NCBI RefSeq assembly: GCF_001039355.2 | Contig: NW_019775683.1 | Coordinates: 180,739-244,738 of the forward strand | DNA from: Lingula anatina | Lineage: Eukaryota > Brachiopoda > Lingulata > Lingulida > Lingulidae | Length of the DNA: 64,000 bases | Reading direction: 5' to 3' | In this document: piece by piece, positions 36,021 through 46,910 of the stretch | How the letters are laid out: each line of letters begins with the position of its first letter | How positions within the stretch are numbered: position 1 is the first letter of the stretch | Notes under the pieces: model-generated | Database searches by the model: none | The model's input: only the letters and a program-made list of their open reading frames with translations | Told to the model about the DNA's origin: nothing | Program-made: the position numbers and the translations under genes

Positions 36021-39000
36021 ACCCAAGATCGAGAATAACTTACTGGTTTGGCCGAAATGGTTTCGATTTGCCAAATTAAAAAAAATCGGATTACAATGAA
36101 GAAATTTAATTTTACAAGCTGCAGGCGTGCAGGCACTTGGCTGCTGCGCAGGTATAGCTGGACGGATTCGTCCATGCTTTTATGTGTTGTTCTGAGTCTA
36201 AGGAGTGACATGGGGTATAGAATATCAAGTCAGTTAACTTTTATTTTATCTCCAATGAGACAGCCCGTTTTGTTTAATTATAATAGTTTTGAGACTTGAC
36301 GTATACGGTAGGGATAAATAAGTTTTTGGTGCTAAAAACAATCACCGTTATTGTAACGGCCGACTGAACATGTACATGTGGGTGAGTGACATATTTTACG
36401 ACCGCGACAAAATACTTTTAGACATTTTTGATTATGTCATGTTTATAAAATGTATTCTAGGTTTTTGTTATTTTCCATGTGTAAATTAAGGCAAACTTGC
36501 CTGGGGCCATCTTAAGAACACACCATATAGTCGTTTCGCATTTTAAAAAAAATTTAAAAAGTAATTAAAAGTGATATACAGTGTATTGTAAAATAAGTCT
36601 TTATGTTCAGAACATCAGCTGATGATTGTCTGGTCCTTTGACTAATAAGGTGTTATAATTTTTTGCTCTCGCTTGTAGTCATAATCCTTAAAACCTTACG
36701 TTTATGGGCTGTCTGGCCGTTTTTATTGAGACATAAACCTGCATTTGGTTTGCGTAACAGGACTGAAAATTTCATGAAATCTACGTTCAGAAGCACGTAG
36801 TTAAGTGATTTTAACAGCCGATGAAACGAGTCAGTTGATTAAAACACAGTTGGCGAATCCTCCCCTCTGAAGAACCCAGTAATCCATAAGGACCTTCATT
36901 TGAGAACGATGATTACTATTACCGTCCCTAAGCTCAGAATTACCCTGAATTCGGTATAATCAAAAATAGTTTATCTCCTCCACCAGCTTACGTATTTGGA
37001 AATTAACACATGTTATAATTGGTGAATTTTAGGCAGCTTTCGTCTATGAGAGTACGTTTGGGGGCGATTGATAAGAAGTGCTGTCTAGAATATTTAACAT
37101 TTTGGTAGATCATTCACTGGCATATCTGGGTAATAATATCTATTGCAAGCATTGACGTTGCGCCCAATTAAACGAATATTTTGGATAACTTCACAATAAA
37201 TTCCGCTCGATAAAACAAGGTTATTTTGTCAATCGTTTGATTAAAAAGATAAAAGCCCTGCGTGAATATTGCTATTTAACTCCACGATTAATTTTTACTG
37301 CTGTCACTTTTTTGTAGCTGTCAGTAGCGCCCCCTTCAGTTGGAACACGAGCTATGGTACCGCACTCGTCCTGGTCTCAGACAAAAGGACGACATTGAGA
37401 CAAGGGATCAGTGTCGTCAAATAACTCCTTAATCAACCTAAACATTTTGATTTAAATTAAGTTTACTTTGAACCCAGATAAATCACCCGTAGTCTAACCC
37501 AATAAGCCACAATGCGTGTCATATGGCAATTAATAAGAAAGAAACATTTACTTGATTCACTTTGATTTTTTTTTTGCGTGAATTCTCCCCCAGGTCTCTA
37601 TCGATACCTTGTAATTCCACGAGATTTCCAGGCAGTTTTCAAGACATCCCTGTACCAGTTGCATGCACCTGAAAGTTGTATTAATTTCCAAATCGCTTTA
37701 TACGTTAAAAGGTTAAGCCACATGAAACCTTGACCCCTATTAAGAGAGTCAACTCCATTGCTTTTAACCGGAATATTGTATTCAACGCTTGTAAATGTCA
37801 CGTCATTATTGCCGGAATTATTGTTGGTGTTTGTGGATTAAAAAACCAATCAACTTGGCACCGCGTGGGTACGTACCATCGATCCCGACTCCTAAGTCTA
37901 TGGGAATTAAACGAACACGCTTCTCTGACTGGTAATTACGATCTGCCTAATATTAACAATAATGCCAATCCGTAGACTCTCGTAGGAATGAAGCAATTTG
38001 GTTGTCGGATGGTATTTTAGTTATAACACTTTCGATTCGTTTTGCAATATACAAGTAGGGACGAGTGGCCGATGAGGCTGCAATAATAAACCACTATCAG
38101 TCGTTGAACATGGATTATCTGCACTGATATGTGATTTACGATCATGACATTTTTTATGAAGAAGTTTTGTTGGGTGGATAACGGTTGGCTTCTAGGTCAT
38201 ATTAAATTTGAGTTTTGATTACAGTCATTTTTAAACGCGCGTTAGCTTATATTGGATGGAGAAAGACTGTTTAATAGCGGGTACAAAAGCGCAGCGTTGG
38301 TGCGAAATATTTCATTAAAATGGATTTTGATGGCGGTCTTATAGCTTTTGCTAAACGCTTTATATAAATCATTGCAAACAAAATGGGAAATCGCTTTACC
38401 CAGATTAATTATATTAATTGTACCCGCTGTTATATAAGCCGCGGACATGACCTTCATTTTCTGTACGCCTCGTGTTAGCTACAATGGATTGAACAGGCCT
38501 GATATGTGCTAGTCAGAAATGGTATTTTATCACACATCCAGCTTTATTTTGATAAAAAAAAAAAAAAAAAAAAACTGTTGGCAACTAGCGTACATGTGAT
38601 TATTTTAAAATTATTTTATAATTATTTTATAATTAAAATTGAAAGAAAGACAGGTCATTTTAAAAAAATATTTTCTTAAGTTTTATTTTTGGCGCGGTGC
38701 ATCTTTAATGAAAGAAAAAACATTGACCTCATGGGTTCCATGGGGCATTATTTCCCAATTCGTTAGAAAGTGTTTCGTATCAGAAAAAAAAGTAGTCGAA
38801 TTATTTTTATTGATTCGGTGAGTGCCGTATTTCTGAATTAGCACGAAGTATTGGCTTGCTCGTAAATGATGCTGATGATGCATTACCCAATTAATCTTTT
38901 AATAACGCGGTGCAACGACCTTATTACTACTAGAAGTCCTAGAAGTCCGTTTATAGATTTGTTTAATATGTTGCTGTTCGTCTGTTAGAATCATTGATGA

Positions 39001-39540
39001 CTTTCTAGTCGCTCAGGGGTTCTGGAGCTGGTTGGTCAAACCACTTCAGTCTCGCAAGGATCTCCGGCAGTGTGGGCAAAAAATAGCCGCTGCTTTCGTT
39101 ACATATCAAATAGCGTCTGATTTCGTTATTTTCGCTTGCCTGCCTGCGCTGTGCTGCTGCTGTTGTCCTGTAAGTTTATTTCCGCAGCTTTATGCTTCCT
39201 TGTGTATATATTTTTGCCACTTCTATCTGTCTATTGCAACTCGCTTATGAAAGCCTCCATGGAGGCCCTTATAACGTGCCTTCACCAGGTATTGAAATAA
39301 TTATCACTTTATGTTATTATTTGATATTACTATTAATTAAAAAATCCATTTTGGGCAAATTAATCAAGATCCTAAAGTTATTGTATTGTAACAACTTGTT
39401 GTTCTGAAAAAAATATACATGTAAAAAAAGTCAAATAATGCTTTAGAATTTAGTTTCTTTACAATTGACTCAAGTGTGGTCGATCTGAACATTTGATATC
39501 AAGTTATGCAGTAATAATGGGTTAAAGTAATGACTTTTAG
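36021..39540. other. Gene-free stretch
   Basis: No gene could be supported on either strand, including any C-terminal exon for the DUF229 gene to the right (which reads towards this stretch). A poly-A run lies at about 38553-38574. Confidence 0.45.
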
Positions 39541-39576
39541 ATGCAAGGGAATGTGAACTAGTTTATACATGTATGC

Positions 39577-39659
39577 AAATGTGTATGTGTATGTGTGTGT
39601 GTGTGTGAATGTGGATGTGTGTGTATATGTGTGTGTGTATGTGTGCATGTGTGTGCATG
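39577..39659. repeat. GT-rich microsatellite adjoining an assembly gap
   Basis: Imperfect GT/ATGTGT repeat that ends at the N at 39660. The gap follows from the repeat, and it removes the end of the neighbouring - strand exon. Confidence 0.9.
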
Positions 39660-39660
39660 N
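39660..39660. other. Single-base assembly gap (N)
   Basis: One N between the GT array and the DUF229-like exon. The true distance and the splice donor of that exon are unknown. Confidence 0.9.
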
Positions 39661-39976
39661 AGTGCAGGTGTCTTCTGGTATACCTGCTGAGGCACACGTC
39701 CTGCTGGGAAGATTTTGGAACAAACTTATTCCTTTCGCAAGTCTTTCTCTACGTTTCTTGCCATTGGTACTCTTTTTGGTAATTGGCAAATCAGAGTGAA
39801 GGATATCGACTAACGTAGCGTGGATATCGTACGGAGTAACCAATCGCTCTGCGTTCGAGTTTACAGCTTCTGCTATGTGCGGGTACTGCTGCTTGAGCCA
39901 TGGTGGCAGAACCATTGTTAGCAGAGGGTTGCTGGCTTCTAGGTGACCAATAGGGGTGGAACGGAGCCCGAAAAAC
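39661..39976 (-). CDS. DUF229-family protein, internal exon (partial)
   Basis: Read on the - strand, the exon opens after a splice acceptor 'gtttcttcaag' (AG at 39978-39977) and encodes about 105 residues. In order: RFFGLRSTPIGHLEASNPLL, the block LLTMVLPPWL, then RLVTPYDIHATLVDIL, a basic linker GKKRRERLAKG, and ISLFQNLPSRTCASAGIPED followed by Thr-Cys. This succession (RFG.R.T..G..E...P.L...LP.W, then RL.TP.D.H.TL.D.L, then SLF..IP..R.C..AGIP...C) is the C-terminal half of the DUF229 family (PF02995), whose fold is related to sulfatases and alkaline phosphatases. No biochemical role is assigned. The split first codon (phase-2 intron) supplies the Arg of the family's DHG.R motif. The frame is intact up to the N at 39660, where the donor is lost. 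Upstream exons were not found between here and the receptor gene. It could be a live gene with distant exons or a stranded fragment. Confidence 0.75.
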
Positions 39977-40205
39977 CTTGAAGAAACGACAGATATAAGT
40001 GAATATAAACAGACAGACTGGCCTTCGTTAAAAGTATAAATAAGAATGCAGAGAGTGTATGAGAGTGTGAGAGTATGAGAGTGTGACATACAGAGAGAGA
40101 GAGGACTCTTCGTAATGAACAAAAAGAAGTTACTTTGTATCTATTAGCTTTTAATGACAGAGAAAGAGAGAGTTTTGCGCGAAAGAAGGGGGTAAGAAGG
40201 TAAGA
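39977..40205. other. Putative intron sequence upstream of the DUF229 exon
   Basis: A polypyrimidine-style acceptor region for the - strand exon lies immediately right of 39976. Beyond it are GA-rich words (gagagtgtgagagtatgag). The open frame that continues through here on the - strand is an extension into intron, since similarity to DUF229 starts only at the acceptor. Confidence 0.5.
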
Positions 40206-40640
40206 AGTTAAAAGTTATGTGCGCTGAATGTGTGTGTATGTGTATGTGTGTGTGTATGTGTATGTGTGTGCATGTATGTGTGTGCGTGTGTATGTGTGTG
40301 CATGTGTATGTGTGTGCATGTGTGTGTGCCTATGAATGGGTGTGCATGTGTATGTGTGTGCATGTGTATGTGCATATGAATGCGTGTGCATGTGTATGCG
40401 TGTGCATGTGTATGTGTGTGCATGTGTATGTGTGTGCATGTGTGTGTGCATATGAATGCGTGTGCATGTGTATGTGTGTGCATGTGTATGCGTGTGCATG
40501 TGTATGTGTGTACATGTGTGTGTGCATGTGTGTGTGCCTATGAATGGGTGTGCATGTGTATGTGTGTGCATGTGTATGTGTGTACATGTGTGTGTGTGCA
40601 TGTGTGCGTGCATGTGTATGTGTGTGCATGTGTGTGAAGA
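40206..40640. repeat. GT-type minisatellite with higher-order repeat
   Basis: About 430 bases of TGTGTGCATGTGTATG-type units. A longer module containing 'gcctatgaatgggtgtgca' or 'gcatatgaatgcgtgtgca' recurs at about 40326, 40371, 40447 and 40535, so variants are arranged in a higher-order pattern. All six frames appear open because the repeat lacks stops on several frames; the Cys/Val and His/Thr-rich frames are not genes. Confidence 0.95.
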
Positions 40641-41909
40641 TATAGAGCAGTGAAATATACGTTACACATTAAATCCCGGATGGTACAGACACAAGCCCCC
40701 AAATGCACGCGCACAAAGCGAAGTCAATGGCCTTGTTCTGTAATGATGCATGCAGCTCTTTAGTTTCAAGCAGCTGACTTCAAGACCACCTATCCGTTCC
40801 CATGATACCATGCTGCAGTCCCTCCTCTAACCAGATGTGCGCTTTTCGCTTGGTCTAATGACCAATACACGCACGAATGTACATAGCTTAGGGGTGCAGC
40901 AAGTGTGGCTTAAGGTTATTGTAAACTTTTATAATCACCCAGATACCGAAAACGAAGGTTTTCCTGCATTTGATCATTCAATAATGCATCTATCTTCGTG
41001 CTGATTTTAAACATAAACAAAAAATTCGAAAATATAAAATACCGTCATTTATATTTCTCGTTTTTAATGTATAAGCATAGGCAACTCAAAGCTTTAATCG
41101 TCAATTTAACACCTTTCTATTTTGAGGTGAGATAGCATATGGTATGGGGCGTGCTTTCATTCATGAACAAGATTTTATCACGAAAAACTGGCAGAGTTAA
41201 CGATGAGTGTATGGGCCACAATCCCATATCGTCATTTTGGTTTAAATGTCTTTGCTATGGAGTTTGTTGGGAAGTTTATTTTTCTTTATCAACGATAAAA
41301 TCTAAATTAAGACTTTAAAGAAAAATCGTTGGCAGGGTTTTAGAGTACTAAATGGTGATAGTAAATCGGCGTTGAAACGGCGATCGTGGGTGCTCAGAGA
41401 AAGAGAAAATTGAGAAACTGTTTTTTCAGTTTTCACAGCGAAATCGCAATTATGACGTCACCCGTAGATGATATATGTAATTAGGTATATATATATGTAT
41501 ATAGATAGATAGTATTTACGATTATAACGGGGGCTAAAAATCCAGCATCGTGGGTCTAATGGACGCCTTAATTTCTATGTACAAAAGAGGTTATGATATC
41601 ATATGCAACAAATTTAAATAAAGCCAGTATAATAATAACAACAAACAAATGATCAATTAAAACAACAACACTTACTGCATTTTTGATCATTTATTATCAT
41701 AAGATTCAGTTAAGTTTCAATCTCTTCTGTCCTTCCTGGGTAATAATTTATTCTGAAGTTTTATTAACCTCTTGTGCTATTGTGAGTTTTGAACTATCTT
41801 ATCTACTATTACTACTACTACAACAAAGAAGGAGCGGGGTACAACGCTGATGAAAACAAAACCTCCTTCGTTGGTGGACGTATTTTTGTCAGTAGTTTAA
41901 GACTTGCAT
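40641..41909. other. Gene-free stretch
   Basis: AT-rich sequence with a TATATG/GATA microsatellite patch at about 41484-41513. No upstream DUF229 exon was recognised on the - strand. Confidence 0.45.
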
Positions 41910-42375
41910 CCCATTTCCACAGATTAGATCGACCTACTTTAGATCGACCTAACTCCCTGGGGGTTAACGCTAAATAGCTGTCAGCCGGGCGGACACGAAA
42001 GTTAATTACCTCCTTACAGCTTGTAGTAGGCGGGACGGACATTTAAGTCGGATTATCTGAAAGTAATCTAGTGAGACTCCCCGCGGGGATAGATCGATCT
42101 AAAATCTATGGGAATAGAGCCTTGGTTCCCATGCCTAGATCGATTTAACAGGATCGATCCATCTCCAAGGGGTTTCTCGCTAAAATGCTTTCAGCTTAAG
42201 CGGCTTAGATGTCTGGCACGCCTACTGAAGCTGCTAAACGATAATCAATTACTCCCTAGCAGGTTCAGTAGGCGTGGCAGGCAACTAAGCCGCTTAAGTT
42301 GACAGCGATTTAGCGAGAATCCCCTTTTGAGATAGATCGATCCAACATTAGTACGATAGGGGCTGGGAATGGTCC
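41910..42375. mobile_element. Fold-back (MULE-like) element, second copy, inverted
   Basis: It is related in reverse orientation to 10371-10796. The first half (about 41917-42112) carries 'agatcgacctaactccctgg' with internal arms 'ctaaatagctgtcag' and 'agtaatctagtgagactccc'. The second half (about 42120-42370) carries 'cgcctactgaagctgc' opposite 'gcaggttcagtaggcg' and ends in 'ctgggaatggtccc'. Both halves are strongly palindromic. No clear target duplication remains. Confidence 0.7.
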
Positions 42376-43353
42376 CTAAAATTATGCCCAGTGGCTAAAG
42401 GCGTAACTCTGGGCTAACTGGATCGACTTTCCGTACATGTACTTGCTTAATTGTTTTAGCGGTGCAGTTTATTCCGTCTGACATAATGCTTTACATATGT
42501 AATTTTCCATACATTGTTTGTGGAGCACATTTATGCTTGTAGTTACCGTCGGCCGAACGTGGGAATACCCTTTCAGCGTATACACAGCTAGTCTCTGTTT
42601 TTGTCTTATTTGTTTTCCTTTGCGATTAAAATAATAGTTAATGCCGCCCTGTGTTGTTTGTTTTAAGTTCAGTTGGATGTGGTTTTATGTTTCAGAGATC
42701 CACGTGAAGCAAACTCTTTTGCAAAATAAACGATGTTCGGTTTATGCCATTTCAGCGCCAGGTATTCCAGTGAAGAGGCATGAAAGCTATCAAACCGCCT
42801 GGTCACAGGTCTACAAGTTAAACGGGGCATCAAAGAAAATCTAGAAAGACAGCGGATGCGTGTTCGAAAAGATCACATCCTGTTGAAACAAGCGACCGGA
42901 TGCTTTCCTGAGATGAGTTCTAAAAAACACAGCGATTATCGCATGACTTCTGGGCACGTCGTGATGGCGCGGTACTCTTCTTAGAATCACGCCGAGATCG
43001 TGCGGACTGCGAATGTCAACTACAGCTTATTAGTGATGTCAAATTGCTGGTGGCATCTTTGGTCCGCGCGGGCCTGCTAACACGTTTGGATTAGTTCCTC
43101 CGGGGACTCATTGGCGTTAAGATTAACGACTTAAGACGGCAGGCTTAATGGGAGAGGTTTAATCGATTCGGTTGCTGATACTGTTTCCAATGCGTGACGT
43201 GAATACATAACATTATTGTTCTTTGTCGACAACGGCGTGTTCGCGCCAGGGGTTTTGGGTGGTGACTAAGGCCCTTCTACCCTACAACAACAGTGATTGT
43301 GTTCTGTTGATTGATTAATGTTTTCTTTACAATGATCCCTTGGTTATTAGTGT
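42376..43353. other. Upstream region of the receptor gene
   Basis: No exon, TATA-type core promoter or other gene could be supported. Sequence from about 42840 onward is less AT-rich than the bulk of the window and free of recognisable repeats, which fits a promoter-proximal or 5' UTR region. Confidence 0.35.
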
Positions 43354-43605
43354 ATGCGCTGCCAAGATAAAGGGCAAGCGCTCGTTATCTCACACGGGAC
43401 GTTAAAAACCTATTGGAAGTCGACGTATTACGTGCTGTGCCCCTACTCTGTATCATTGCGACTGAGGAGACATGAGTGGCAAGGGCTTCGCACCGATGAA
43501 TTTGTCAGTGTTAGCGCTGGAGACTCGCGGCGGAAACACTTCGGAAGCCTTTGCCGAGAGACTGACAGCGCTTTCCAATCAGAGTGTTCGGCCGTTGCTG
43601 TTTGA
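43354..43605 (+). promoter_or_regulatory. Possible overlapping upstream ORF of the receptor
   Basis: An ATG at 43354 opens an 83-codon frame that overlaps the receptor start (43472) in another frame and ends at 43605. Its context is poor (T at -3), whereas the receptor ATG has G at -3. If the transcript starts upstream of 43354, this frame would be expected to lower translation of the receptor. Transcript start is unknown, and part of the overlap is merely a shadow of the receptor coding sequence. Confidence 0.3.
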
Positions 43606-44440
43606 CGCCAGAGAACTCGGTTGCGAGATGTCAACGCTTTATTACAACTGGGAAAAGGAGTTTGAGGCTTGTGTCGACAACGACACAGGGATGGGCGGCA
43701 ACTCCACGATGTTGAGGACCCCCACCCCCTGGCCTCTTAACACCGTGATTTTGGGGGTCATATTCGGCGTGATTTTTCTCCTGGTTGGACTGGTGGGGAA
43801 CGTCATGGTGGTTTTAGTTGTAACCAAAACGCGCACCATGCACTCGCCTACGAACTGCTACTTGGTCAGTCTGGCAGTGGCAGATATCACAGTTTTACTT
43901 TCAGCAACGTTGCCTAACATTGTCAGCCTTTTCCTCTACATAGAAGACTTTCCGTACGGCGTGGTCGGGTGTGCCTTTTTAACTTTCTTAACTTACCTTG
44001 GCGTTAACGCCTCAGCGTTGTCCATCACGGCGTTCACGATAGAACGCTACGTCGCAATCTGTCACCCAATGAAGGCTCAAACTCTGTGCACTGTCGCTCG
44101 GGCCAAGCGGATCATACTTATCCTGTGGGCCTTTAGTATAACGTACTGCGCCCCATGGCTGGGTCTGACCAAACTAAATACAGCGAAGTATGTCGGGGGG
44201 ATAGAATTAGACGACTGCAGCCTTCGACTGGATCGTAAAACATATGGGATCTACTACACGGCTGATTTCATCGTGTTTTATGCAGTTCCCTTGTTGCTCA
44301 CAGCGGTCCTTTACGTTCTCATAGCTCGAATGTTGTTCCTCAGCCGAGGGCTGTCGGCGCCCAAACCGACCGTGGTGAGAAAGTCGTCCCGAAATGGAGA
44401 GCACTGTTTCAAAAACAAGGCCGCTACTTCACGAGTACAG
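43472..44440 (+). CDS. TRHR-like: TRH-receptor-like GPCR, first coding exon (N-terminus to TM5)
   Basis: The exon encodes 323 residues of a class A GPCR most like thyrotropin-releasing-hormone receptors, which signal mainly through Gq at the plasma membrane. The ATG follows an in-frame TGA 9 bases upstream. Residues 1-88 form a long ectodomain with five N-glycosylation sequons (Asn10, 22, 36, 70, 77) and Cys51 and Cys67. TM1 is about 90-117 (GN at 109-110), TM2 127-150 (Asp138), TM3 164-192, TM4 212-231 (Trp219), TM5 262-290 (Pro273). Cys167 and Cys249 should form the conserved disulfide; the ERY motif is 191-193. The blocks TPTNCYLVSLAVAD (Ser125-Pro126 here), NASALSITAFTIERY and AICHPMKAQTLCT are nearly those of vertebrate TRHR. 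Tyr175 and Asn179 align with human TRHR Tyr106 and Asn110, which contact TRH. The exon ends after Gln323 at a cag|gtaggt donor, phase 0. TM6, TM7 and the tail are not in this exon. The ligand could be TRH or an EFLGamide-type peptide. Confidence 0.92.
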
Positions 44441-45578
44441 GTAGGTGATAAACACTGCTAATATCCATTAAATATTATTATTATTATTATCATTATTATT
44501 GTTTCACATACCGTATCTGCATCTCTTTTCAGTTTTCTATTTTTTCTTTTAATTTATCATTAATGACATGAAAAGAAAAGCTGCAAAAACTATTCTCCTG
44601 CGTCGTGGGTTTAGGAATCATAATCTCATTTCCTTACCGAACGCGGTTCCAAATTACAAATCATATCATCACTCATGTAATTAACTTACTTGTCATAATC
44701 GCCGATATTTTATTATCACGTTAAACGACGAATGCGGAGATGATGTGTTATTTGTTTTAACGTTTAGAACATTATTTCAACAATCAATATTTTTTCACAT
44801 TTTGTCCCAGTTGGTACACCGGTATCAAATGGGACAAAATGGTGTCCCCTAAAATCTCTATAATTTTGTTATGATATATATTCTTACCATAACTACACGC
44901 TTGACAAAAATCAGACCAATGATGCATGAAACGTCTATGATATTTTAATTAAACCAAAAATACGTGCGTGTATTTGAGTTAAAGAAAATTTGCAGACCGC
45001 AAAAATGATCAATTAGCCGACGACAAAATTTGAAAATATTTTTCCATTGACTCTCTATTTATCTGTTGAATGCTTCTGATATTGCCCAAATTGGATTTGG
45101 TAAAAACTATTCTAGGGATAACTTAGCTGGAAACAGTTGGCGCTAGCAGGTAAATCTAACGACGTCCATTTAACCACTTTGGCAAAAGTGACTATTTCTG
45201 AAGATGTATTGTCCAATCTTGCTGAAAACAATGGACATAACTGTAATTTAGCGGCATGTTTTTCGTTCCCTGATATTAGCGAAAGCTGTGGTTTGATTAG
45301 CCAAAAATGCAACAAATCCAACAAAAACTCTAGGTGGAGTCGTAAATTAGATAACCTTGAGTTCGTTATTATCTTCAATGCGCTTTAGATAAATCCAGCG
45401 CGCAATAACGTTTCGTTTTATGGCTGTGACTTTCCGATCTCCCAGATCCCGCTGCGGCCGTATTTCACGTAAATCTTGTTACACATACAACGAGATCGAT
45501 GAGCACTGGGGAATAGTACTCACGTTTAGTTTCACAGACGTGTGACGTACGTCCACCCTTGGTGTGTGGAAAGCTTTC

Positions 45579-45646
45579 GTTGTCTCTCTCTCTCTCTTTC
45601 TCTCTCGAAAACACACATGCACAAAACTTTCACTTTCTTCCTAACC

Positions 45647-45682
<36 letters not shown>
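45579..45682. repeat. CT microsatellites
   Basis: Two CT tracts (about 45579-45607 and 45648-45682) separated by about 40 bases of ordinary sequence. The frames across them on both strands are repeat artefacts. Confidence 0.9.
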
Positions 45683-45683
<1 letters not shown>

Positions 45684-46564
45684 ACACACCATACCCGCGG
45701 GCGCGCGTGCATACACTTTAATCGATAGGGATGACTTCGCTGCCTTGGTAGCTTTGTTGTACATGTAGCAAATATGCGACCACATAATTTCCTCTGATAA
45801 ACAATATATCCACCTACTAATACACAATGAAAACAAATAATAAAACAAACAAAAAAAAACTTAACTTTCTCCACATTGAGAAGAGGTATTGGCGTCAAAC
45901 TGGGACAGAATCCGTAAATGATATCCTGCTTTTGTGAAACCAATAATATCAGAGGAATCGTTCCTGTGTTCTTGGTTTCAGGAACTGCTTGTGGTAAATT
46001 ACATTTGTGTTCGCTCTGCGACGGATCCCTCATATCCTTTTTGTGGCTTCCTGTACAGCTTTTCGCGTTTTCCACGGAGGGAGATTTTTACTAAGGTTAC
46101 ACTGGTAAGCCGTTACCGAGGACCGAGTTCAACTGCAAATACATAACACCATTTGCTTTTTTTTATCATTGCGAAACAAAGTTGTGATGCTAATTAAAAC
46201 CACTCAAACCGGTATAAATGCAAAACTGTTGTATATTGACATCGTTTCTAGGATAATTTTAATAGTGAATAAAACGAGAACTGATACATGTAAAAGTATT
46301 GTTCTCTCCCCAGTATATATATAAATGGAATCCTTTCAAACACACGTTGCTGTAACGTGATTCAAAAGTACTCACAGGGGTGAATAAATACATAAGTTAA
46401 AGTTTGATATTATTTGAAATAAGAAATGTAGCGGAAATATGTGTAGTCTCAAGAAATTTCAACAAATAATCATACTATTACGTGCTATAACGACCTTAAT
46501 CCGAAACAGTTTCGCAGACATTACCTGCAATCTAGAGGCAAGGAAAGGTTGATATGGCGAAAGA

Positions 46565-46910
46565 CCCTCAAGATAAGCATTCAGCAAGTCAAATAACCGT
46601 TAATAAGATAAGTGACCGACTTGATTTCATGAATACTTTAAAAGATAGTATGTAATTGATTGATTTTATTGGAGATGACACACTTAGGGAATAGGGGTGT
46701 AATTTACTTGTATATGTTCCCCTTTAAATTCGTATATCTTTATACGTATATTTCTGTAAGTGGAAAGATTGTATTTGCTGATATGGAACGAAGTTGCAAA
46801 CCTTAGAGGACACATCCATTCCCTATTCCCATAGGGCTCCACTGTTCATTTTTCAAATAGAGATCGTTCTAATGGAAGTCGCTTAATTGCTGAATGCTTA
46901 TCTTTGAGGG
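46565..46910. repeat. Inverted-repeat element (MITE-like)
   Basis: The arm 46565-46587 (CCCTCAAGATAAGCATTC...) pairs with 46887-46910 (...GAATGCTTATCTTTGAGGG) over 23 bases with one 1-base indel. Inside it a second inverted pair, GGGAATAGGG at 46687-46696 and CCCTATTCCC at 46821-46830, could mark a nested element. No target duplication is clear. Confidence 0.6.

Noticed and set aside
39977-40122. N-terminal extension of the DUF229 frame to an ATG at 40122
   Set aside because: Family similarity begins exactly at the acceptor. The upstream residues come from GA-rich intron sequence.
40208-40653. Several 65-132-codon frames on both strands with Cys/Val or His/Thr repeats
   Set aside because: They are translations of the GT/CA array; all frames are open because the repeat contains no stops.
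41789-42302. Frames of 62-74 codons on both strands
   Set aside because: They lie within the palindromic fold-back element and mirror each other.
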